Program-made: the position numbers and the translations under genes
DNA from: Bacteroidota bacterium
GTDB lineage: Bacteria; Bacteroidota; Bacteroidia; Chitinophagales; LD1
Assembly: GCA_947479455.1 (NCBI GenBank)
Contig: CANJZE010000005.1
Span: 1-64,000, forward strand
Direction of reading: 5' to 3'
Length of the DNA stretch: 64,000 nt
Notes under the pieces: generated by a model
Database searches by the model: none
What the model saw: only the letters and a program-made list of their open reading frames with translations
What the model was told of the DNA's origin: nothing
Shown here: positions 58,083 to 64,000 of the stretch, piece after piece
Numbering within the stretch: the first letter of the stretch is position 1
Layout: each line of letters opens with the position of its first letter

Positions 58083-58103
58083 ACTATTTATTTTTCGATT
58101 ACA

Positions 58104-58661
58104 ATGTCTATGAATCTTCGGTTACTTCTATATTTTTTTATTGCCTTCCTTTTTTGCACCGAAAGTATTCACGCGCAAAAAATGCCTGTAATTGAGGGAC
58201 AGGATATCCAAATCTCTGTTACCGATGATACGCTGTTTACAAAAATTGATTCTTTCTATTCTAAGTACGCTATCGATTTGCGTGTTTGCGAAAACATAGA
58301 ACTGTATCAGCAGATTTTCAAATGGTACAGAACCTGCTATCGCTACGGTGGAAATTCTTCTAAAGGAATTGACTGTTCGCATTTTGTAAACATGCTGTAC
58401 GAAAAAGTTTATGGTAAGAAACTGAATAGCAGCGCGGCTTCAATTTTTGCGCAATGCAAAGTGGTGAAAGGAGGTAAGGACGAATTTGTCGAAGGTGATT
58501 TGCTGTTTTTTAAAATAAAGAAAAACAGAATTTCGCATGTGGGCATTTATCTGCAACATGGCAAGTTTGCTCATGCTTCTACACAAGCGGGCGTAATCAT
58601 TAGCGACCTTAGTGAAGCGTATTACAAACGAAGGTTTTTTAAAGCGGGAAGAATAGAGTAA
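58104..58661 (+). CDS. NlpC/P60 family peptidase, exported
   Basis: 185 residues. Signal peptide LLLYFFIAFLFCTESIHAQ. The NlpC/P60 domain has YGGNSSKGIDCSHFVNMLYE (about 85-104) with the catalytic Cys, GDLLFFKIKKNRISHVGIYL (about 132-151) with the catalytic His, and FAHASTQAGV for the third position. Such enzymes cut gamma-D-glutamyl-diaminopimelate bonds in peptidoglycan; this is a minimal one-domain form. It is preceded by an octamer array with no nearby partner gene. Confidence 0.92.
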   Translation: MSMNLRLLLYFFIAFLFCTESIHAQKMPVIEGQDIQISVTDDTLFTKIDSFYSKYAIDLRVCENIELYQQIFKWYRTCYRYGGNSSKGIDCSHFVNMLYEKVYGKKLNSSAASIFAQCKVVKGGKDEFVEGDLLFFKIKKNRISHVGIYLQHGKFAHASTQAGVIISDLSEAYYKRRFFKAGRIE

Positions 58662-58763
58662 GGTTTTACACTAGCGGTATGTTCTAAAAAGTTTTACTCT
58701 ACTTCATTAGTTTATGCATGTCTCTTTCCTTTCTTGATTTCAATATTCGGCTATATTCAATTC

Positions 58764-60119
58764 ATGAACCAATCTAAAATTCTTGTGGCTGCGCTTGTAG
58801 CAGTTTTGCTGGCGGTGCTTGTTTCACTCGCAGCTTTTGAAGGAATCGTCACTATACCCGAAACTGCTTTATCAGGTATGCGGTGGCTCTCCCTAGCATC
58901 TCTCATCTACTATGCTTTTTTAAAACGTTCCTTGACCACCACCATACTTATCAGTATGCTCATTGGTATTGAAATTGGAATTGACTTTCCCGTGTTTTCG
59001 CAAAACCTTAAAATTCTTTCGCAACTATTTCTACGATTAATCAAATGCATTATTGCTCCGTTGCTCTTCGGTACTTTAGTTTTTGGTATAGCAGGACATA
59101 GCAACATTAAACAAGTAGGCAGAATGGGATGGAAGAGTTTGCTCTATTTTGAAGTGGTTACAACACTTGCACTTTTCATTGGTTTGGCCGCTATCAATCT
59201 TTCAAAAGCAGGAGTTGGAATTATTTTGCCCCAAGTAGAACATACCGATGCACTTTTGCCTACGGCAAAACAAACTTTCAGTGATATTATTCTCCACATT
59301 TTTCCTGAAAACATTGCCAAAAGTATTTACGATGGCGCGGTTTTAGAAATTGTTGTGTTCAGTATTTTGTTTGGTGTAGGTCTTGCACAGCTTGACGAAA
59401 AACACAAACGCCCAATGCTCAATTTTGTAGAGAGCCTGAGCGAAGTGATGTTTAAGTTCACCGCACTCATTATGTATTTTGCGCCTGTAGCTGTTTGTGC
59501 AGCTATAGCTTACACGGTTGGTCATATGGGTCTTGGTGTTCTTGTAAACCTTGTAAAACTCCTGCTAACACTTTATGCTGCACTTTTTGTTTTTCTTCTC
59601 ATCGTATTATTACCGGTAGCCTTACTTTCAAAAGTTCCGCTTAAAAAATTTATCACAGCAATCATTGAACCGGTATCTATTGCATTTGCTACCACCTCAT
59701 CCGAATCTGCTTTGCCCAAAGCGATGAAAGCAATGGAACATCTTGGTGTGCCGCGCAAAATTGTTTCGTTCGTAATGCCAATGGGGTATTCTTTTAATCT
59801 CGATGGCACTACACTTTATCTTGCATTGGCTTCGGTATTTGTGGCGCAAGCTGCAGGAATTGAATTGACACTCGGCACACAGTTACTCATGGTTTTTACA
59901 CTTATGCTCACGAGCAAAGGGGTGGCTGGAGTGCCTCGTGCTTCGTTGGTTATTTTACTTGGAACGCTTTCATCCTTCAACCTTCCTGTGGAGCCAGTGT
60001 TTATTATTTTGGGAATTGATGAACTCATGGATATGGCACGCACTTCGGTAAATGTGATAGGCAACTGTTTAGCCACTGTGGTTATCGCAAGATGGGAAGG
60101 GGAATTTGTGGAGACTTAG
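58764..60119 (+). CDS. Dicarboxylate/amino acid:cation symporter (DAACS family)
   Basis: 451 residues from the ATG at 58764; a TTG ten codons upstream is also open. It has the GltP/DctA pattern: IKCIIAPLLFGTLVFGIAGH (about 94-113), the serine-rich FATTSSESALPKAM (about 310-323), MPMGYSFNLDGTTLYLALAS (about 338-357) and TSKGVAGVPRASLVIL. It imports glutamate, aspartate or C4-dicarboxylates with sodium or protons. The N-terminus has about one more membrane segment than usual, so it is 20-30 residues longer than typical members. Confidence 0.92.
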   Translation: MNQSKILVAALVAVLLAVLVSLAAFEGIVTIPETALSGMRWLSLASLIYYAFLKRSLTTTILISMLIGIEIGIDFPVFSQNLKILSQLFLRLIKCIIAPLLFGTLVFGIAGHSNIKQVGRMGWKSLLYFEVVTTLALFIGLAAINLSKAGVGIILPQVEHTDALLPTAKQTFSDIILHIFPENIAKSIYDGAVLEIVVFSILFGVGLAQLDEKHKRPMLNFVESLSEVMFKFTALIMYFAPVAVCAAIAYTVGHMGLGVLVNLVKLLLTLYAALFVFLLIVLLPVALLSKVPLKKFITAIIEPVSIAFATTSSESALPKAMKAMEHLGVPRKIVSFVMPMGYSFNLDGTTLYLALASVFVAQAAGIELTLGTQLLMVFTLMLTSKGVAGVPRASLVILLGTLSSFNLPVEPVFIILGIDELMDMARTSVNVIGNCLATVVIARWEGEFVET

Positions 60120-60203
60120 ACTAATAGAAAACCGAATTTTTGTTTTAGAATTTCTAGAACCATACAGTTTGTATTGTTATCACTCCCGCATATTTCCTCT
60201 CAC

Positions 60204-60236
60204 TTTGTTTTAACCCAATCAACATTTTTTATTTTG
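60204..60236 (+). promoter_or_regulatory. Possible Bacteroidota promoter of the nitronate monooxygenase gene
   Basis: TTTG at 60204-60207 and TTATTTTG at 60229-60236, 21 bp apart, match the -33 (TTTG) and -7 (TANNTTTG) boxes with one change. The expected start of transcription lies about 15 bp before the ATG at 60255. Confidence 0.4.
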
Positions 60237-60254
60237 CACGCCAAACAAATAACT

Positions 60255-61226
60255 ATGGCAAAAGTTGAAACCGCGCTTACTAAAATGCTGAACATTGATT
60301 ACCCTGTAATTATGGCGCCCATGTTTTTAGTAAGCAATGCAAAGATGGTTATCGAAGCGTGTAAGGCTGGAATTGCAGGAGCTATTCCTGCTCTCAACTA
60401 CCGCACCGATGCCGAGTTTAGAAAAGCATTGGATGAAATAAAAGCAGCTACTGACAAAGCGTACGGCATTAACCTTATCACCAATAAATCGAACATGCGG
60501 TTAGAGGAGCAATTGAAAACCTGTGTGGAATACCGCGTGCCGTTTATTATCACTTCACTGGGTTCGCCTCAAGGCGTTATCAATGTTTGCAAGCCACTTG
60601 GCATAAACGTTTTTGCCGATGTAATTGATTTGGAATACGCCAAGAAAGTAGAAGCTATGGGCTGTGATGCCATTATTGCGGTAAACAAAGAAGCAGGAGG
60701 TCATGCAGGTAGAATTTCTCCACGCGACTTAATTACTACGCTTGTTCAGCATTGCAAGATTCCTGTGATTTCAGCAGGTGGTGTAGGAAACGGAAAGCAA
60801 ATGAAACAAATGCTCGACTATGGTGCTTGCGGAATTTCAATTGGCAGTCCTTTTATAGCATCTACCGAAGCACCGGTTACAGAGGATTACAAGATGGCTT
60901 GTGTGAATTACGGAGCAAAGGATATTGTGATGACTACAAAACTTTCAGGCACACCTTGCTCAGTCATCAATACCGATTACGTGAAGAAGATAGGCACGCA
61001 ACAGAACTTTGTAGAAAAATTTTTGAACAGCAATAAGAAAATTAAGAAGTGGACGAAGATGATAACCTACTACAAGGGAATGAAGGCCCTTGAAAAAGCT
61101 GCCTTCGGGGCTACGTATCAAACTATGTGGTGCGCGGGACCTTCAATTGAGTATGTTCATTCTATTCGTCCGGTAAAACAAATTGCCAATGAGCTCACAA
61201 GTGAATTTGAAAACTCTTTGAATTAA
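60255..61226 (+). CDS. Nitronate monooxygenase (2-nitropropane dioxygenase family)
   Basis: 323 residues from the ATG at 60255; a further 27 upstream codons are open but start outside the family's range. It is an FMN TIM-barrel protein: NIDYPVIMAPMFLVSNAKMV (about 14-33), NKEAGGHAGR (about 146-155) with the catalytic His, VISAGGVGNGKQMKQML (about 172-188) and GCGISIGSPF (flavin phosphate). Some relatives are enoyl reductases (FabK), and GGHAGR favours nitronate monooxygenase. Its physiological role is probably nitronate detoxification. Confidence 0.9.
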   Translation: MAKVETALTKMLNIDYPVIMAPMFLVSNAKMVIEACKAGIAGAIPALNYRTDAEFRKALDEIKAATDKAYGINLITNKSNMRLEEQLKTCVEYRVPFIITSLGSPQGVINVCKPLGINVFADVIDLEYAKKVEAMGCDAIIAVNKEAGGHAGRISPRDLITTLVQHCKIPVISAGGVGNGKQMKQMLDYGACGISIGSPFIASTEAPVTEDYKMACVNYGAKDIVMTTKLSGTPCSVINTDYVKKIGTQQNFVEKFLNSNKKIKKWTKMITYYKGMKALEKAAFGATYQTMWCAGPSIEYVHSIRPVKQIANELTSEFENSLN

Positions 61227-61246
61227 ATTCTCCTTAATTACATTCC

Positions 61247-62326
61247 ATGCTTCTGCTCAAATTTATTACAAAGCGTTTGCTCAATGGCTTTTTTGTAATG
61301 ATAGGAGTGGTGATTGCTATTTTTTTTCTCTTCAACATTTTACCAGTTAACTCTGCTAGAATGACACTCGGTCAACGTGCCGATGTTTCTTCTGTGGCCG
61401 CTATCGAAAAAGAATTTCGTTTAAACCTTCCCTGGTATCAACGCTTGGCTCTTTACTTCAACGATATTTCTCCTGTATCACTCAACAACCAAAAGAATGA
61501 AGATGCGTCTTCGTATCTAAATGCAGATGAAGTAAAGTTTACATCGCTCTTTACTATAGGTTCTGTATCGCTTGTATTAAAAGCGCCTTATCTCGGCAAA
61601 TCATTTCAAACTAGAAGAAAGGTGAGTGAGATACTGGGCGAAAAGATTTATCCCACTTTTGTTCTTGCGCTCTCCGCCATGCTGTTTGCCTCGTTTGCAG
61701 GAATTATTCTCGGGGTTTTTGCAGCGGTCAAACAATACACGCTTTGGGACGATTCAATTTTGGTGCTTTCCACTTTTGGTATTTCTCAACCCGCATATTT
61801 TTCAGGAATTATTCTCGCCATGATTTTCGGTTACTACCTCAGCGACTGGACTCACCTCAACGTGCGCGGCTCACTAACCGATATTGATTACAACGGAGAA
61901 ACTGTCACGATTTGGAAAAACCTTTGGCTGCCAATGTTTGCGTTAGGTGTTCGCCCGGTAGCTATCATTACACAACTTACCCGCAGTTCAATGCTCGATG
62001 TGCTGAGCCAAGATTACATACGCACTGCAAAAGCAAAAGGGCTAAGTTATTATCAAGTGGTTTTTAAACACGCGCTACGCAATGCCATGAATCCTGTGGT
62101 TACTTCCATTTCTGGCTGGCTCGCTGCTTTGCTTACCGGAGCATTCTTCATTGAAAAAGTTTTTGATTACAAAGGTCTTGGTTTGCAAACTATCGAATCG
62201 CTTCTTTCATTCGATTTTCCGGTGGTAATGGGCAGTGTGCTTTTTGTTGCCTTTGTGTTTGTAGTGGTTAATATCTTCAACGATATTCTTTACTCCGTCC
62301 TCGACCCGAGAGTTACGGTGAAATAA
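61247..62326 (+). CDS. ABC transporter permease, OppB/DppB-like
   Basis: 359 residues with six membrane segments. The N-terminus FITKRLLNGFFVMIGVVIAI fits the OppB first helix, and the EAA-type coupling loop is DYIRTAKAKGLSYYQVVFKH (about 262-281) followed by ALRNAMNPVVTSIS. The first periplasmic loop is longer than usual (about 35-120). It would form half of a peptide- or nickel-type importer. The second permease, ATPases and binding protein are not adjacent: the next gene is on the other strand. In Bacteroidota, solitary OppB genes of this kind are common. Confidence 0.9.
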   Translation: MLLLKFITKRLLNGFFVMIGVVIAIFFLFNILPVNSARMTLGQRADVSSVAAIEKEFRLNLPWYQRLALYFNDISPVSLNNQKNEDASSYLNADEVKFTSLFTIGSVSLVLKAPYLGKSFQTRRKVSEILGEKIYPTFVLALSAMLFASFAGIILGVFAAVKQYTLWDDSILVLSTFGISQPAYFSGIILAMIFGYYLSDWTHLNVRGSLTDIDYNGETVTIWKNLWLPMFALGVRPVAIITQLTRSSMLDVLSQDYIRTAKAKGLSYYQVVFKHALRNAMNPVVTSISGWLAALLTGAFFIEKVFDYKGLGLQTIESLLSFDFPVVMGSVLFVAFVFVVVNIFNDILYSVLDPRVTVK

Positions 62327-62359
62327 AAAGAGAGAATTTTATTGCGGTGTTTAGGGATT

Positions 62360-62419
62360 TGTCATCCTGAGCTTGTCGAAGGATATTTTCGAATACGCTT
62401 CGACAAGCTCAGCGTGACA
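62360..62419. repeat. REP-like inverted repeat, copy 3 of 3
   Basis: Begins TGTCATCCTGAGCTTGTCGA and ends GCTTCGACAAGCTCAGCGTG plus ACA; two bases differ from copies 1 and 2, and the changes fall at matching places in the two arms (the left arm has T where the right has G). It lies between convergent permease and lipoprotein genes. Confidence 0.9.
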
Positions 62420-62427
62420 TAGTCTTA

Positions 62428-62622
62428 CTACTGACACTTATACCCCAACGACTCATAGTAACGATACGCCTGATTGTATGAATCGTCTGAAGCGTAATCT
62501 TTCTTACACATATCAAACCTGTCGTTCACATTCGGATACTTAGTGCAGCTGGTACATTGTTTGCAACTAGTGAAACTGCAAATAAAAAAAACTGAAGCTG
62601 CGGTTATGATGATTGATTTCAT
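62428..62622 (-). CDS. Small Cys-rich lipoprotein
   Basis: 64 residues. A signal peptide with a lipobox (FFICSFTSC, Cys at about 20) is followed by QCTSC, DMCKKDY and a last Cys near the end, so five or six Cys remain after processing. It would be anchored in the outer or inner membrane. The short mature part is acidic and Tyr-rich (SDDSYNQAYRYYESLGY). I do not recognise the family. It stands alone on the minus strand next to the REP-like element. Confidence 0.7.
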   Translation of the reverse strand: MKSIIITAASVFFICSFTSCKQCTSCTKYPNVNDRFDMCKKDYASDDSYNQAYRYYESLGYKCQ

Positions 62623-62704
62623 GGATAATTATTGAAACCGAATATAGAAAACTGTTTTAAAAAGAAGGAAGGGAACAGTAAAGCTGAGATGCTATATTTA
62701 GCGC

Positions 62705-63271
62705 GTGAAAAAATTTCTGTTTGTGTTTATAGCTGTTATAACCGGACTTGCTGTCGGTGTGTATCGTATGGCAAATGTTGAAACCAGCAAATCATTTTTT
62801 ACCAACGGAAGTTGGACAGGAAGCCAGTCTTTGCCCCTTGGCAAAGATAATTTACTAACCGCACAGATTTCGACATTTGCTTTGTTTGCCCTTCCAAGTG
62901 AAGAAGCCATTTATCTTTTTGCAAGAAAAGACGAGCAACACGAAAAACTAAACGGTGAAAACGATTACGCCATCACCGGAAACATCAATCAAATCAAAGC
63001 GAATTATTGGAGCATTACTGCTTACGGAAAGGATTTGTATCTAATTCCCAACGAAGCCAATCGCTTTTCTTTCAATAATTCAAATATGCAAACCGACAGT
63101 GCAGGAAATTTTTCTATAACTGTTTCAAGCAAAAAGCAAAGCGGCAACTGGTTGCCATCTCCTACCGATGCACGTTTCAATTTAGTGCTACGCATTTATA
63201 AGGGCGAAAGAAATTTCGTAGAGCATTTGAATGAAGTTCCTCTTCCATCAATTAAACGATTGGCGAAATGA
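62705..63271 (+). CDS. DUF1214 domain protein (C-terminal half of DUF1254-type proteins)
   Basis: 188 residues. A single N-terminal membrane or signal segment (FVFIAVITGLAVGVYRM) is followed by a DUF1214 domain: IKANYWSITAYGKDLYLIPN (about 97-116), SFNNSNMQTDSAGNFSITVS and GNWLPSPTDARFNLVLRIYK (about 143-162). The start is GTG at 62705, since a stop codon lies immediately before it in frame. It overlaps the next gene by 4 bp (ATGA). In full-length proteins DUF1254 comes before DUF1214, but here they are separate genes in the opposite order. Confidence 0.85.
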   Translation: MKKFLFVFIAVITGLAVGVYRMANVETSKSFFTNGSWTGSQSLPLGKDNLLTAQISTFALFALPSEEAIYLFARKDEQHEKLNGENDYAITGNINQIKANYWSITAYGKDLYLIPNEANRFSFNNSNMQTDSAGNFSITVSSKKQSGNWLPSPTDARFNLVLRIYKGERNFVEHLNEVPLPSIKRLAK

Positions 63272-63783
63272 GAAACTATTTCAAATCTGCTTTGTTCTTT
63301 GCGGCAATCATTTTTGCTACACAGTATTTGTTTATTGCTTTTGTGCCCGAACTTATTTTTGCCATTGCCAAACACCGTTCGGGCAAACCGTTGAACACCG
63401 TCATACAAGCTCCGCGAACCGATGCAAAACTTCGTAGAGTGGTTCTGCCTAATCCCGATTTTGTTTACAACGCCTGCTTTTACGATGTAAGCAAAAACGA
63501 TTTGCTCATCACGGGTTTGTTTTCAGATTCCACGCAATACAGTTCGCTCGCTTTTTATGGCGACAATGTGCAGCCGTATTATGTGATGAATAATCTGCAG
63601 GGTTTCAAGCAAAAATATTCGGTACGGCTTTCATCGGTTGGCAGAGAGAATGGTTGTATAAGAACGCCAACAAAGCAAGGCGTTGTTTTAATGCGTGTGT
63701 TAGTGACCGATTCAGCTCAGTATGAAAAAGCAAAGCAATTGCAGTCCGTTTTTAAAGTGCGATTGCTGCCACAAAATAATTGA
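63268..63783 (+). CDS. DUF1254 domain protein
   Basis: 171 residues. An N-terminal hydrophobic segment (SALFFAAIIFATQYLFIAFV) anchors it. The rest fits the DUF1254 domain: LPNPDFVYNACFYDVSKNDL (about 60-79) with the NxDxxY-like pattern, and YSSLAFYGDNVQPYYVMN (about 91-108). It overlaps the DUF1214 gene by four bases, so the pair is translated together and probably forms one complex. The biochemical role of the family is unknown. Confidence 0.82.
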   Translation: MRNYFKSALFFAAIIFATQYLFIAFVPELIFAIAKHRSGKPLNTVIQAPRTDAKLRRVVLPNPDFVYNACFYDVSKNDLLITGLFSDSTQYSSLAFYGDNVQPYYVMNNLQGFKQKYSVRLSSVGRENGCIRTPTKQGVVLMRVLVTDSAQYEKAKQLQSVFKVRLLPQNN

Positions 63784-63806
63784 TAGATTTTAATTTCGAC
63801 TCTAAT

Positions 63807-64000
63807 ATGCTCCGCATCATCGAAGTTACCGGCAAAGAATCCGAAGAAAAATTTCATCAGCTTCCCTTCAGTATATATGAAGGCGATGCCAACTGGATTC
63901 CTCCGCTTAGACAGGACGTTCAAAAAGTTTTCGACACTAAAAAGAACAAATACTTTTCGCATGGCGAATGCACGCGATGGATTTTAGAAGACGATGGCAA
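63807..64000 (+). CDS. GNAT-like acetyltransferase family protein, 3' end missing
   Basis: 64 codons are open from the ATG at 63807 to the window edge. The N-terminus LRIIEVTGKESEEKFHQLPF, then SIYEGDANWIPPLRQDVQKV and FDTKKNKYF, matches a Bacteroidota family of about 370 residues (pattern FxxxPxxxYxxxxxWVPPL..D....F..KKN) that is generally annotated as N-acetyltransferase. The catalytic part lies outside the window, so the function is tentative. Confidence 0.75.
   Translation, partial: MLRIIEVTGKESEEKFHQLPFSIYEGDANWIPPLRQDVQKVFDTKKNKYFSHGECTRWILEDDG

Overview
The window is a stretch of an AT-rich Bacteroidota chromosome, probably from an uncultured or lightly studied lineage near Chitinophagales/Sphingobacteriales or Flavobacteriales. 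The evidence is type IX secretion (T9SS) cargo with type A and type B C-terminal sorting domains, a PorX regulator, two TonB-dependent receptors with carboxypeptidase-like N-domains, a DUF5686 outer-membrane protein, and start sites without clear Shine-Dalgarno sequences. Several genes start with TTG or GTG. I see no rRNA, tRNA, CRISPR array, prophage or insertion sequence. Most of the window is ordinary chromosome.

Layout. 0-8 kb: a TonB receptor cut by the left edge, a deoxynucleoside kinase with a histone-H1-like basic tail, trpS, gatC, a LolD/MacB-type ABC ATPase, a PduO-type cobalamin adenosyltransferase, a small secreted protein and a TPR protein. 8-15 kb: aroK, an AlgI/AlgJ-like O-acetylation pair, the NfeD-FloA membrane pair, and a TMTC-like GT-C/TPR protein. 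15-29 kb: a GH1-aminotransferase operon, an M43 protease, an FN3 protein, two further T9SS cargo proteins and a second TonB receptor. 29-45 kb: dnaE, an unknown 504-aa protein, galT-galK, isochorismate synthase, a histidine phosphatase, an M4 protease, porX, and a Pit phosphate transporter with its DUF47 partner. 45-64 kb: a second GT-C/TPR protein, an RsmF-like methyltransferase, DUF5686, a purple acid phosphatase, MFS, a second deoxynucleoside kinase, APC and DAACS carriers, an NlpC/P60 peptidase, nitronate monooxygenase, an OppB-like permease, a DUF1214/DUF1254 pair and the start of a GNAT-like gene.

The genes suggest a free-living heterotroph that exports proteases and a phosphatase by T9SS (regulated by PorX), uses galactose by the Leloir pathway, and makes menaquinone. 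The two GT-C/TPR proteins could glycosylate exported proteins, but this is inference.

The most unusual feature lies between the genes. At least eight spacers hold short degenerate tandem arrays with a strict 7-bp period, and five hold arrays with an 8-bp period. Each locus has its own unit sequence, and many arrays touch a start or stop codon. Heptamer arrays also sit inside two genes (rsmF-like and a T9SS cargo gene), where they encode extra peptide. A separate REP-like palindrome occurs three times, each at a 3' gene end. Two gene remnants too short for routine ORF calling are also present: a GH28-like N-terminus and the last residues of a T9SS sorting domain.
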